This document shows positions 1-5,285 of a stretch of DNA of 21,228 bases, one piece after another. The stretch's first letter is position 1. Each line of letters opens with the position of its first letter. The position numbers and the translations under genes were made by a program. A model generated the notes under the pieces. The model ran no database searches. It was not told where the DNA came from and was given only the letters and a program-made list of their open reading frames with translations. The stretch is from a virus. The stretch is from positions 1-21,228 of the IMG/VR virus record IMGVR_UViG_3300025645_003892, one strand, 5' to 3'.

Positions 1-18
1 AATACGAATGTGAAACGT

Positions 19-30
19 GATTCGCGAATC
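19..30. repeat. 12-bp perfect palindrome GATTCGCGAATC
   Basis: GATTCG is followed directly by its reverse complement CGAATC. The symmetry stops at the flanking bases (T18 and G31). This fits a binding site for a dimeric protein or a modification site. There is no second copy next to it. Confidence 0.5.
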
Positions 31-63
31 GCAAATCCTCACAACGATGAACCTTAAATTGTC

Positions 64-79
64 ACAAAATAAGGGTAAA
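64..79 (+). repeat. 16-bp direct repeat, copy 1
   Basis: ACAAAATAAGGGTAAA is identical to the copy at 97-112. The start-to-start distance is 33 bp, about three helical turns, so both copies face the same side of the DNA. Its place ahead of the replication and recombination genes suggests an operator pair or a minimal iteron set. Confidence 0.6.
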
Positions 80-96
80 ATTGTACGTTTAAGCAT

Positions 97-112
97 ACAA
101 AATAAGGGTAAA
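97..112 (+). repeat. 16-bp direct repeat, copy 2
   Basis: Exact second copy of the unit at 64-79. The sequence between the copies (80-96) is unrelated to the unit and carries TACGTTTA, which is close to the Bacteroidota -7 element. A protein bound at both copies could therefore control that candidate promoter. Confidence 0.6.
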
Positions 113-159
113 CCTTCACATTATACGTACACACATATAACCTTTAACACCAAAGAGAA

Positions 160-237
160 ATGAAAACACTAATTGTACTTACACTTATGCTTGCTGTCTT
201 GTTTATGTATCTAACCGGTAAAGGAGAACAGCAATGA
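160..237 (+). CDS. Tiny 25-aa hydrophobic peptide
   Basis: The ORF reads MKTLIVLTLMLAVLFMYLTG followed by KGEQQ and stop. Nearly the whole chain is one membrane-spanning stretch (about residues 3-19) with a short polar tail, so it would be a one-TM micropeptide or a leader peptide. The start is preceded by an A-rich run (caaagagaa). Its stop overlaps the start of the next ORF in an ATGA arrangement, the same coupling used between many genes of this module, and that is the main reason to believe it is translated. It resembles no family I can name. It is short enough to be fortuitous. Confidence 0.4.
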   Translation: MKTLIVLTLMLAVLFMYLTGKGEQQ

Positions 238-377
238 AAAGGATGAAACAATTTATGCGCATAGCAATGGCAAGGCTACGCCCTATCTACAAACACCCCG
301 CTCAACGCAGAGCGTGGGCTGCAAACATGTACAGAAGATGGCAAGAAAGAAAGAATGGACACTCTACAAAGAAGTAG
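234..377 (+). CDS. Small basic protein, 47 aa
   Basis: Starts at the ATG inside the ATGA overlap with the 25-aa ORF and ends inside the following HTH gene, in another frame. The product is rich in Arg, Lys and aromatic residues (for example RRAWAANMYRRWQERKN near the C-terminus) and has a strong positive charge, which would suit a nucleic-acid-binding or host-takeover peptide. The overlapping start and stop arrangement matches the rest of the + strand block and supports translation. No family is recognised. The overlap of about 40 nt with the next gene is longer than usual here. Confidence 0.4.
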   Translation: MKRMKQFMRIAMARLRPIYKHPAQRRAWAANMYRRWQERKNGHSTKK

Positions 378-583
378 AGGGAATGAAGTACCCCCAAGAG
401 GACTTGAACATCGAGAGACATTGGAGGATAATGGTAAGGTACGCATTGTGCAAGCACCAGAATGTTAAGGAGGCATCCAAGGAACTAGGGGTAACACCCC
501 GCACAATATTCCGGCTCATCAACAGGTGGGATATTGAGTGGAGACTTCCAGATCTTGAGCCGTTGAAAAAAAAAACAGTGTAA
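338..583 (+). CDS. Fis-type helix-turn-helix DNA-binding protein
   Basis: The 81-aa product has an HTH resembling the Fis/NtrC C-terminal domain in its second half: an ERHWRIMVRYALCKHQNVKEA helix region, then SKELGVTPRTIFRLINRW, matching the family pattern of N-V-x-x-A-A-x-x-L-G-(I/V)-x-R-x-T-(L/I). It probably binds DNA, perhaps the repeats at 64-112 or the promoter just downstream, and regulates early transcription; that role is inferred. I chose the ATG at 338. A GTG at 314 in the same frame adds eight residues, and an ATG at 383 would keep the whole HTH. The end of the gene contains a run of ten A (566-575) coding Lys-Lys-Lys, where slippage could alter the tail. Confidence 0.65.
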   Translation: MARKKEWTLYKEVEGMKYPQEDLNIERHWRIMVRYALCKHQNVKEASKELGVTPRTIFRLINRWDIEWRLPDLEPLKKKTV

Positions 584-585
584 CA

Positions 586-617
586 TTTGTTAGTTAAATG
601 TGGATACTGTAAATTTG
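586..617 (+). promoter_or_regulatory. Bacteroidota-type promoter (TTTG-N20-TAAATTTG)
   Basis: A TTTG at 586-589 is followed after exactly 20 nt by TAAATTTG at 610-617. This matches the known Bacteroidota consensus, -33 TTTG and -7 TAnnTTTG, with normal spacing. It lies 20 nt before the ATG at 638, leaving a short leader of about 14 nt. It indicates that transcription of the recombination genes can start here using the host sigma factor, and it is the strongest host clue in the window. Confidence 0.75.
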
Positions 618-637
618 AATCAATTAAATTTTATACT

Positions 638-1174
638 ATGTCTAACACTTATCAGTTCAAAACAACGAACATCAAAGGCAAGCAGTACGTTGAGGTTAAT
701 CAACGTGTCATTGCATTCCGTACTCTATCAGAGTACAAAAATTTCTCATTGGAAACACAGGTGCTACACCTGGATCCAGAGTCATGTGTCATACAAGCAA
801 CCATATCAAACGCTGACGGAAACGTAGTGGCTCAAGGTATGGCGCAAGAGGACAAGAGTTCCTCTCGAATCAATCAAACCTCATACGTAGAGAATTGTGA
901 AACGTCCGCTGTAGGTAGAGCCCTTGGGTTCTTAGGTATAGGGATAGAGACATCAATCGCTACGGCTGATGAGGTAGGCATGGCAATCGCTAAGGAAGGG
1001 GAGCCTGCACCCAAAAGTAAGGAAAGTCTCAACGAGATATTCAAGAAGTCAGTGGAGTACATCAAGGCAGGTAAGAACAAGCCTGATCGTAACACACGCT
1101 TCACTGCGATACAAGACAAATACAAAGGCACCATGACTGCTTCTCAGATTTCTAAGTTAGAGAAGTTAGTATGA
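638..1174 (+). CDS. Putative single-strand annealing protein (phage recombinase)
   Basis: The 178-aa protein has a central block, ETSAVGRALGFLGIG (residues 88-102), preceded by TSYVENC. This resembles the helix conserved in Rad52/Erf-like phage annealing proteins and in many phage proteins annotated as single-strand annealing or ssDNA-binding. The N-terminal half looks like beta strands (for example VIQATISNADGNVVAQGMA), and the C-terminal tail is Lys-rich. The start at 638 was chosen over the in-frame TTG at 587 because the promoter -7 element (610-617) lies between them. The gene overlaps the next by ATGA and is followed by a RecE-like exonuclease, the classic exonuclease/annealing partner arrangement of phage recombination. 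Assignment to one SSAP superfamily is not certain. Confidence 0.6.
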   Translation: MSNTYQFKTTNIKGKQYVEVNQRVIAFRTLSEYKNFSLETQVLHLDPESCVIQATISNADGNVVAQGMAQEDKSSSRINQTSYVENCETSAVGRALGFLGIGIETSIATADEVGMAIAKEGEPAPKSKESLNEIFKKSVEYIKAGKNKPDRNTRFTAIQDKYKGTMTASQISKLEKLV

Positions 1175-1950
1175 CTCATGGATGGTTTGAGTCTTTAGTA
1201 AAGAAGACAGGAAAGAAGTACCTATCGTACTCTTCAATCAAGCATGCACTGCAAGACATTGCGCTGTTTGAATTATATATGCAAGGCAAGTTGCGTAAGG
1301 AATCGGAGGCACTCACTTTTGGGAGTGCTTACGATTGTCTTTTGTTTGAGCCTCACAAGTTTGACAATCAGTTTCACGTCATGGATGACACTGAGATTAT
1401 CAAAGAAGTCGGAGGCAAGAACCCTCGTGTCACGAAAGTGTACAAGGAATGGAAGGCTGAAGAAAAAACAAAAGCAAAAGACAAGACTGTTGTATCTATA
1501 GAGGACTACCAACAATGCATCGACATGATAACAAGGCTCGATGAATCGAAGGTGCTGAACATATACCTAGATGGCGACTATCAAGTAGAGTTCTTACAAG
1601 AACTTGAAATTGGCGGGGAGGTAGTTCCCTTCCGCGGTTTCCTTGACTGCCTCGGCAAAGGATTCATAGCAGACAGTAAGTCTTCTCGTAGCGTGAAGGG
1701 ATTCCCGAGAGATGTACGTGTATTCGGATACGACATACAAGCATTCCTATACACACACGCATTCGGAGTAAAGGATTTCTATTGGGTAGTGCAGGAGAAA
1801 GCATACCCGTATTTACCAGCAGTATATAAAGCATCAGAGGAAACCCTTGACTCTGGTAGACGTAAAGTGGCTCGTGCCTTGAGCATAATCAAGGAACATT
1901 ATGAGAATGACAAGCCATCGACTACGTTCTTTTTACAAGGGGAAATTTAA
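1171..1950 (+). CDS. RecE/Cas4-like PD-(D/E)XK exonuclease (DUF3799-like)
   Basis: The 259-aa product follows the RecE C-terminal nuclease pattern. LSYSSIKHAL (18-27) and ALTFGSAYDCLLFEP (47-61) match the N-terminal family signature. RGFLDCL (155-161, with D159) and ADSKSS (167-172, D168-x-K170) are the metal-binding Asp and the catalytic D-x-K. YDIQAFLYTHAFG (187-199) is the conserved Q-A-x-x-Y helix. Such enzymes resect double-stranded DNA 5' to 3', leaving 3' single strands for an annealing protein. The gene overlaps the upstream SSAP-like gene by ATGA and is followed after 13 nt by an SSB-like gene, so the three probably form one recombination unit. I am confident of the nuclease fold, less so of polarity. 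Confidence 0.82.
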   Translation: MTHGWFESLVKKTGKKYLSYSSIKHALQDIALFELYMQGKLRKESEALTFGSAYDCLLFEPHKFDNQFHVMDDTEIIKEVGGKNPRVTKVYKEWKAEEKTKAKDKTVVSIEDYQQCIDMITRLDESKVLNIYLDGDYQVEFLQELEIGGEVVPFRGFLDCLGKGFIADSKSSRSVKGFPRDVRVFGYDIQAFLYTHAFGVKDFYWVVQEKAYPYLPAVYKASEETLDSGRRKVARALSIIKEHYENDKPSTTFFLQGEI

Positions 1951-1963
1951 TCAATCAATTGCT

Positions 1964-2245
1964 ATGTCACAACAACAAAGCAAGGGAGTTTACATGGGAT
2001 ATGTAGGCGAACGCAAAGAGTTTGATAGTGGTGTTGTCAAGTACAACATCTCTTTCAAGGAAGATCAGTTGGATGAGATGAAGAAGTATCTAACGGGCGC
2101 AGGTAATGTGAACGTGGACTTCATCATTAAGACCGACGGAACTGCATTCACGAGTGTGTTCAACCCACGTGCAAACGGGGGAGCGAACACTCAAAGCCAA
2201 GCCGCTAAAGCAGTGGCTCAAGGCAACGACGGATTGCCGTTCTAA
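1964..2245 (+). CDS. Small SSB-like protein with SSB-type C-terminal tip
   Basis: The 93-aa protein has a beta-rich N-terminal part (about 8-66), an Asn/Gly/Gln-rich linker (67-87), then the C-terminal tip NDGLPF. That layout, compact domain, disordered linker and acidic-hydrophobic tip ending in Pro-Phe, is the hallmark of bacterial and phage SSB proteins, whose tip recruits recombination and replication partners. The body is shorter than a standard OB-fold SSB (about 110 residues), and I cannot confirm an OB fold by eye. I chose the ATG at 1964, 13 nt after the exonuclease stop; an upstream in-frame ATG at 1901 lies wholly inside the exonuclease gene. The neighbours support a role in binding ssDNA during recombination. 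Confidence 0.55.
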   Translation: MSQQQSKGVYMGYVGERKEFDSGVVKYNISFKEDQLDEMKKYLTGAGNVNVDFIIKTDGTAFTSVFNPRANGGANTQSQAAKAVAQGNDGLPF

Positions 2246-2250
2246 ATTAC

Positions 2251-2318
2251 TAATGTAAGGGAGGGGATTCAATCATGTTAAGCAAAACTCCCCTGTTCAA
2301 GGGCCCCTCCCTGCATTA
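2251..2318 (+). promoter_or_regulatory. Large structured RNA hairpin between genes
   Basis: The 5' arm at 2251-2266 and the 3' arm at 2304-2318 pair as TAATG, a small internal bulge (TA against C), then AGGGAGGGG with CCCCTCCCT, giving about 14 base pairs closed by a 37-nt loop. Inside the loop TCCCCT (2289-2294) can compete for the same AGGGGA (2262-2267), so two mutually exclusive folds exist. The element starts 5 nt after the SSB-like stop and ends 12 nt before the next ATG. No U-run follows it, so it is not a textbook terminator; attenuation, mRNA protection or processing are alternatives. Confidence 0.65.
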
Positions 2319-2330
2319 ATACTTTACATT

Positions 2331-2528
2331 ATGAATGGAAACTTTGGAGATAAAAGAAAGACGGCTGGTGGTCAACACAGTGTGCGCACTTATAACATTA
2401 AATACAATAGACGAAAAAAAAGATGGCAACTAAACAAAGGAATAAACCCAATCTTCAGCGCGAAGCAGAAGGAGGACGTAGAGTGGTGGTACAAGGAAGT
2501 GATAACGAAGAACTGCGTGATATTCTAA
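2331..2528 (+). CDS. Hypothetical small basic protein, 65 aa
   Basis: First ORF after the hairpin, starting after an A/T-rich leader. The product is rich in Lys, Arg and Trp: RTYNIKYNRRKKRWQLNKG in the middle, then an amphipathic stretch around EDVEWWYKEV. It has no Cys pair, signal peptide or recognised domain. Its last third overlaps the 5' end of the next gene in another frame for about 105 nt, so either this ORF or the upstream part of its neighbour is not real. The clean initiation context after the hairpin makes me favour this ORF being translated. Function unknown. Confidence 0.45.
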   Translation: MNGNFGDKRKTAGGQHSVRTYNIKYNRRKKRWQLNKGINPIFSAKQKEDVEWWYKEVITKNCVIF

Positions 2529-2878
2529 TCGCTGTATACGGTACACTGAAGCGTGGCTTTGGTAACAACATACTACTAAGCAATGCTGTATACGTTTCGA
2601 ATGCAAAGACAGAGAGACAATACCCTATGGTAGTACATGGATCAGGACTACCCTTTCTCGTAGAGAAGCCTGGTGTTGGATTCAACGTAGATGTAGAACT
2701 ATACTTAGTATCGGAGGATGAACTTAAACAATTGGATATGTTAGAAGGACACCCCGATTGGTATAAAAGAAAGAGACGAGGGGCGGTCACACCCGAAGGT
2801 GAAACGCTGTTGCCTTACATATATTTTGCACCCGATGAGTACTATCACAAATCAGAGACGCTTCATGAGTGCTACTAA
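2423..2878 (+). CDS. Gamma-glutamylcyclotransferase-like (GGCT/AIG2) protein
   Basis: The core starts near residue 35 with AVYGTLKRG (37-45), the substrate-binding loop of the GGCT fold, and continues to LDMLEGHPDWYKR (104-116), where E108 sits at the place of the catalytic Glu. The family converts gamma-glutamyl peptides or amines into 5-oxoproline plus the free amine; the substrate of this phage version is unknown. The first 34 residues do not belong to the fold and overlap the 65-aa ORF. The true start could be later, near 2521, but there is no ATG, GTG or TTG at the expected place. The stop overlaps the FkbM gene start by 14 nt. Confidence 0.72.
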   Translation: MATKQRNKPNLQREAEGGRRVVVQGSDNEELRDILIAVYGTLKRGFGNNILLSNAVYVSNAKTERQYPMVVHGSGLPFLVEKPGVGFNVDVELYLVSEDELKQLDMLEGHPDWYKRKRRGAVTPEGETLLPYIYFAPDEYYHKSETLHECY

Positions 2879-3473
2879 ATGTTTTGTTGAGATAGGTAGT
2901 TGTGATTTTAACACACTGAATGACCTAGGTAAGAATGGGTGGACAGGAGTTATCATTGAGCCGGTACAAGAGTACCTAAACAACTTAGAGAAGCACGATG
3001 GTGTAACGTACATGAACTGCGCGATTGATGTGAGTAGAGGCTCAAGACAGATGGATGTATTCAAGCAGTCTGTCATTGAAAAAGACAGAGACTTTGCGGG
3101 CATGAGTTCGTTCTCTGAGTACACTCTCAAGGGCAACAAGAACCTAGTGGAGTCAAGGTTAGTTGAATCAATTACCTATGACGACATGATAAAGGAGTCT
3201 GGTATAAGCCAGATCGACTTCTTAAAAATCGACACCGAAGGGCATGACTTGGTTATCCTTAATCAAGTTGCATACGAGGGTGCGTTGCGACCCAAACTGA
3301 TTAAGGCAGAGCACAAGCACGTTGCAAATGGATGGGCATCCATGAGGGAATTACTTGAGAGCAGAGAGTACCTAGTCTATCAAGAGTTTGATGACGTGTA
3401 TGCTATAGACATGCGCACCAGTTCTAGCAGAGATCCCTTCAAGAATCATTTCGAATTTAATCTGAAAGAATAA
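2865..3473 (+). CDS. FkbM-family SAM-dependent methyltransferase
   Basis: The 202-aa protein shows the FkbM plan: a SAM-binding motif I (FVEIGSCD, residues 7-14), an acidic motif II (VIIEPV, 29-34) and the diagnostic IDFLKIDTEGHDLVIL block (117-132). FkbM enzymes methylate hydroxyl groups, usually on sugars, polyketides or surface glycans. The ATG at 2865 was chosen because the protein then begins just before motif I, while the in-frame ATG at 2799 adds 22 non-family residues inside the GGCT-like gene. It overlaps that gene by 14 nt and the next by TAATG. With a sulfotransferase and a glycosyltransferase nearby, a sugar or surface-glycan substrate is likely, but not shown. Confidence 0.85.
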   Translation: MSATKCFVEIGSCDFNTLNDLGKNGWTGVIIEPVQEYLNNLEKHDGVTYMNCAIDVSRGSRQMDVFKQSVIEKDRDFAGMSSFSEYTLKGNKNLVESRLVESITYDDMIKESGISQIDFLKIDTEGHDLVILNQVAYEGALRPKLIKAEHKHVANGWASMRELLESREYLVYQEFDDVYAIDMRTSSSRDPFKNHFEFNLKE

Positions 3474-3700
3474 TGGACAAGATATGTAAGAGCGCGTATC
3501 GCGCCAACATGTGCACTCTTGTACGCGCGCAAGTGGATGAGCAGTTAGAGAAATTAGCGACACTGCACACTTCGTTTGGTACTAAAGGTAAGGGTGATAA
3601 AAGAACAAAGAAGGAACTTAAGGAAGCAGAGGCTGTGCTGTACAGGGAAATCAAAAGGCTAGTGCCAGAGTATTACAAACGAATTATAATTGACAAGTAA
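3473..3700 (+). CDS. Hypothetical helical protein, 75 aa
   Basis: Coupled by TAATG to the FkbM gene upstream and to the DUF3820-like gene downstream. The product is charged and probably all-helical: a helix around VRAQVDEQLEKLATLH, a flexible GTKGKGDKRTKK linker, then a second helix ELKEAEAVLYREIKRLV ending in an aromatic-basic tail. Two Cys (5 and 14) are too far apart for a simple metal knuckle. No family recognised; the tight coupling on both sides supports a real gene. Confidence 0.55.
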   Translation: MDKICKSAYRANMCTLVRAQVDEQLEKLATLHTSFGTKGKGDKRTKKELKEAEAVLYREIKRLVPEYYKRIIIDK

Positions 3701-3927
3701 TGAATAAGTCTCAACTAAGAGAGATGAACAATACCTCTCTCAATAATAATGCGATACCAATGAAGAAACTGCAACCATTCAGAAGAAGTGATGGGCGGTT
3801 ATTGGTTGGTCGCTACAAAGGTCAATCGCTCAAAGATGTACCTAGGTCATACATTACATGGATGCTCAACAACATTGAGTTGGACTCATCCTCTATTAGT
3901 TACTTGAGAAATGAAAAACTAATATGA
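3700..3927 (+). CDS. DUF3820-like small protein
   Basis: The 75-aa product contains GRYKGQSLKDVPRSYITWML (37-56), matching the DUF3820 signature of F-G-K-Y-K-G-x-x-(L/I)-x-(D/E)-(I/V)-P-x-x-Y-(L/I)-x-W. This module occurs alone or at the C-terminus of exonuclease-like proteins in bacteria and phages; its biochemical role is not established. The N-terminal 25 residues are Asn-rich and probably disordered. It is joined to both neighbours by short overlaps (TAATG upstream, ATGA downstream), and the gene after it is DnaA-like, so a role in replication or repair is reasonable. Confidence 0.7.
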   Translation: MNKSQLREMNNTSLNNNAIPMKKLQPFRRSDGRLLVGRYKGQSLKDVPRSYITWMLNNIELDSSSISYLRNEKLI

Positions 3928-4373
3928 CTGAGTATCAAATAGAAAGAAGCATAGAGCAGAACGCTATAACCCTAGCGACCTCTGTGTTCTCGAAGATTAA
4001 CCGAGCACACAAGGAAAGTTTAACAATGAGCAGAAGGGATAGAGAGTTAGTGGAAACTAGGCAGATGATATGGGCTTATCTAAAAGAGAACACAAGACTT
4101 ACCATGTCCTATATGGGCAGTGTATTTAATAGACACCACAGTACCGTGATAGCAGGTCTAAGGGTGCATAACAAGAACATGGATGTGTTCAGCAATGGTA
4201 AGCCTATTAACCCCTTGTATGTAAGCAAGTATGAAGAGGGTTCAGTTATCCTGGATCAGGCGCTTGCCCACACACGTGAGAAGAATAAGTCCCTAGTGTA
4301 CCGAGTAGTATTATACACCAACAACACTGAGACGTTAGATAAATATGAAATAGTAAATGTAACCAAGGTATGA
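3924..4373 (+). CDS. Stand-alone DnaA domain IV-like DNA-binding protein
   Basis: Residues about 36-83 read like the C-terminal domain of DnaA: SRRDRELVETRQMIWAYLKE, then TRLTMSYMGSVFNRHHSTVI. The last part matches the DnaA signature (consensus G-R-D-H-S/T-T-V), with R70, H71, H72, S73, T74 and V75 as the DNA-contacting turn. The AAA+ ATPase domain of DnaA is entirely absent: the protein is 149 aa and has no Walker A. It may bind DnaA boxes of phage or host, helping phage initiation or blocking host initiation; both are inference. The C-terminal 60 residues are not recognised. ATGA overlaps join it to both neighbours. Confidence 0.8.
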   Translation: MTEYQIERSIEQNAITLATSVFSKINRAHKESLTMSRRDRELVETRQMIWAYLKENTRLTMSYMGSVFNRHHSTVIAGLRVHNKNMDVFSNGKPINPLYVSKYEEGSVILDQALAHTREKNKSLVYRVVLYTNNTETLDKYEIVNVTKV

Positions 4374-5008
4374 TTATATCAGACAAATTTAAGTTCATCT
4401 TCGTAAAGATTCCGAAGAACGCAAGCACCTCAATGGAGGAAGCACTGCTTAAACTAGACCCAGAGGCAATGGTCATGGATAATAATAGTCCACCATTTGG
4501 TCACGAGACAATGGCTACTATCAAAAAGATAGCCGGTGAAGATAGGTGGAACGAGTACTTTAAGTTTGGGTTTGTCAGAAATCCGGAGAGAAGATTTATA
4601 TCACACTATGTATACAACTGCGATTACCACTACAGGAATAACCCCAGTGTTGCGTGGGTGTTTGACGAGACAGGCAACTTCCCTGCCCCGGAAGACAAAA
4701 TAATAACAAGGGATATGCTCATGCAGTTTCATTTCTTTGACAAGTTCTGGAGTAAGCCCTACCTTAAGTATCAGCAGGTTGAATGGATGGAAGATGACAT
4801 GTGGCTAGGCGTGGTTGAAAACATCGAGGAGGATTGGCAGTATGTTTGTGAGCGCATTGGAGAAACCATTCCGCTGTTTAAAACTAATGCTACCAACTCT
4901 AAGATCTGGAGTCTAGGCGATGAGGCCAAGAAGGTTTTTGAAATCTTGTATGAAGATGACATAAAAATGTACAACGACAGGATAGCATATGGAATGGGAC
5001 TTAAGTGA
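4370..5008 (+). CDS. Sulfotransferase (PAPS-dependent family)
   Basis: The 212-aa protein has the two cofactor motifs of the sulfotransferase superfamily. FIFVKIPKNASTSMEEAL (9-26) is the 5'-phosphosulfate-binding loop, with K-x-x-(K/G)-(S/T)-like features in PKNASTS. FGFVRNPERRFISHYV (66-81) is the 3'-phosphate-binding motif with R70, N71, P72 and S78. These enzymes move sulfate from PAPS to a hydroxyl, most often on carbohydrates or lipids. The length is slightly short but complete. No signal peptide or TM segment is present, so it should act in the cytoplasm. ATGA overlap with the DnaA-like gene; the next gene starts inside its 3' end. Confidence 0.85.
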   Translation: MIISDKFKFIFVKIPKNASTSMEEALLKLDPEAMVMDNNSPPFGHETMATIKKIAGEDRWNEYFKFGFVRNPERRFISHYVYNCDYHYRNNPSVAWVFDETGNFPAPEDKIITRDMLMQFHFFDKFWSKPYLKYQQVEWMEDDMWLGVVENIEEDWQYVCERIGETIPLFKTNATNSKIWSLGDEAKKVFEILYEDDIKMYNDRIAYGMGLK

Positions 5009-5285
5009 GAAGCAACCTATACACTACTATAATGTAGACATTATATGGCAGACCAAGCGTGGCAAAAAAATGTATACCAATAAATGGAAAGGGCTAGAGT
5101 GTGTGAGCAGAGCGAAAGACCTTAAGGGTTTGAATAAGGATAAGAAAGCATTAGAATTTTTAGAGGGCCTTACAAAACTTACAGCCAAGAAACTAAACTT
5201 CAGAGTATACAAAATCAATAGCAAAGAGATAGTAGGGTACTCAGAGATTCACAAAGAAAAAGACTACGACAATGAGTTCAAGTGA
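4989..5285 (+). CDS. Hypothetical basic protein, 98 aa
   Basis: Begins 20 nt before the sulfotransferase stop and ends 14 nt into the primase-helicase gene. The product is Lys-rich and appears to alternate beta strands and helices: a strand around NVDIIWQTKRGKKMYTNKW, a helix around KALEFLEGLTKLTAKKL, then another strand pair. It has no signal peptide, TM segment or known motif. Placement directly before the primase-helicase suggests an accessory replication role at most. An in-frame ATG at residue 28 is a possible later start. Confidence 0.55.
   Translation: MEWDLSEKQPIHYYNVDIIWQTKRGKKMYTNKWKGLECVSRAKDLKGLNKDKKALEFLEGLTKLTAKKLNFRVYKINSKEIVGYSEIHKEKDYDNEFK

Larger units (their letters stand above)
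1..159. other. Non-coding leader of the + strand module
   Basis: No convincing ORF lies here. The stretch holds a 12-bp perfect palindrome (19-30) and two copies of a 16-bp direct repeat (64-79, 97-112), then an A-rich run into the first small ORF at 160. A one-mismatch -7 element, TACGTTTA at 84-91, sits between the repeats, with a TTG at 59-61 (22-nt spacer), so an early promoter here is possible but weak. Repeats in front of a replication module could be operators or origin iterons. Only the repeats themselves are seen; the function is inferred. Confidence 0.5.

Noticed and set aside
874-1134. - strand ORF opposite the SSAP-like gene
   Set aside because: It is a shadow of a well-supported + strand gene in a block that is otherwise all on the + strand.
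2251-2318. Hairpin as a standard intrinsic terminator
   Set aside because: No U-run follows the 3' arm, and the next gene starts 12 nt later, so a plain terminator is not the best description.
2799-2864. Upstream in-frame start for the FkbM gene
   Set aside because: It would add 22 residues unlike the family, all within the GGCT-like gene; the ATG at 2865 places motif I near the N-terminus as usual.
4311-4319. TTATACACC, one mismatch from a DnaA box
   Set aside because: It is a single near-match inside a coding region; such matches are expected by chance at this length, and there is no cluster.
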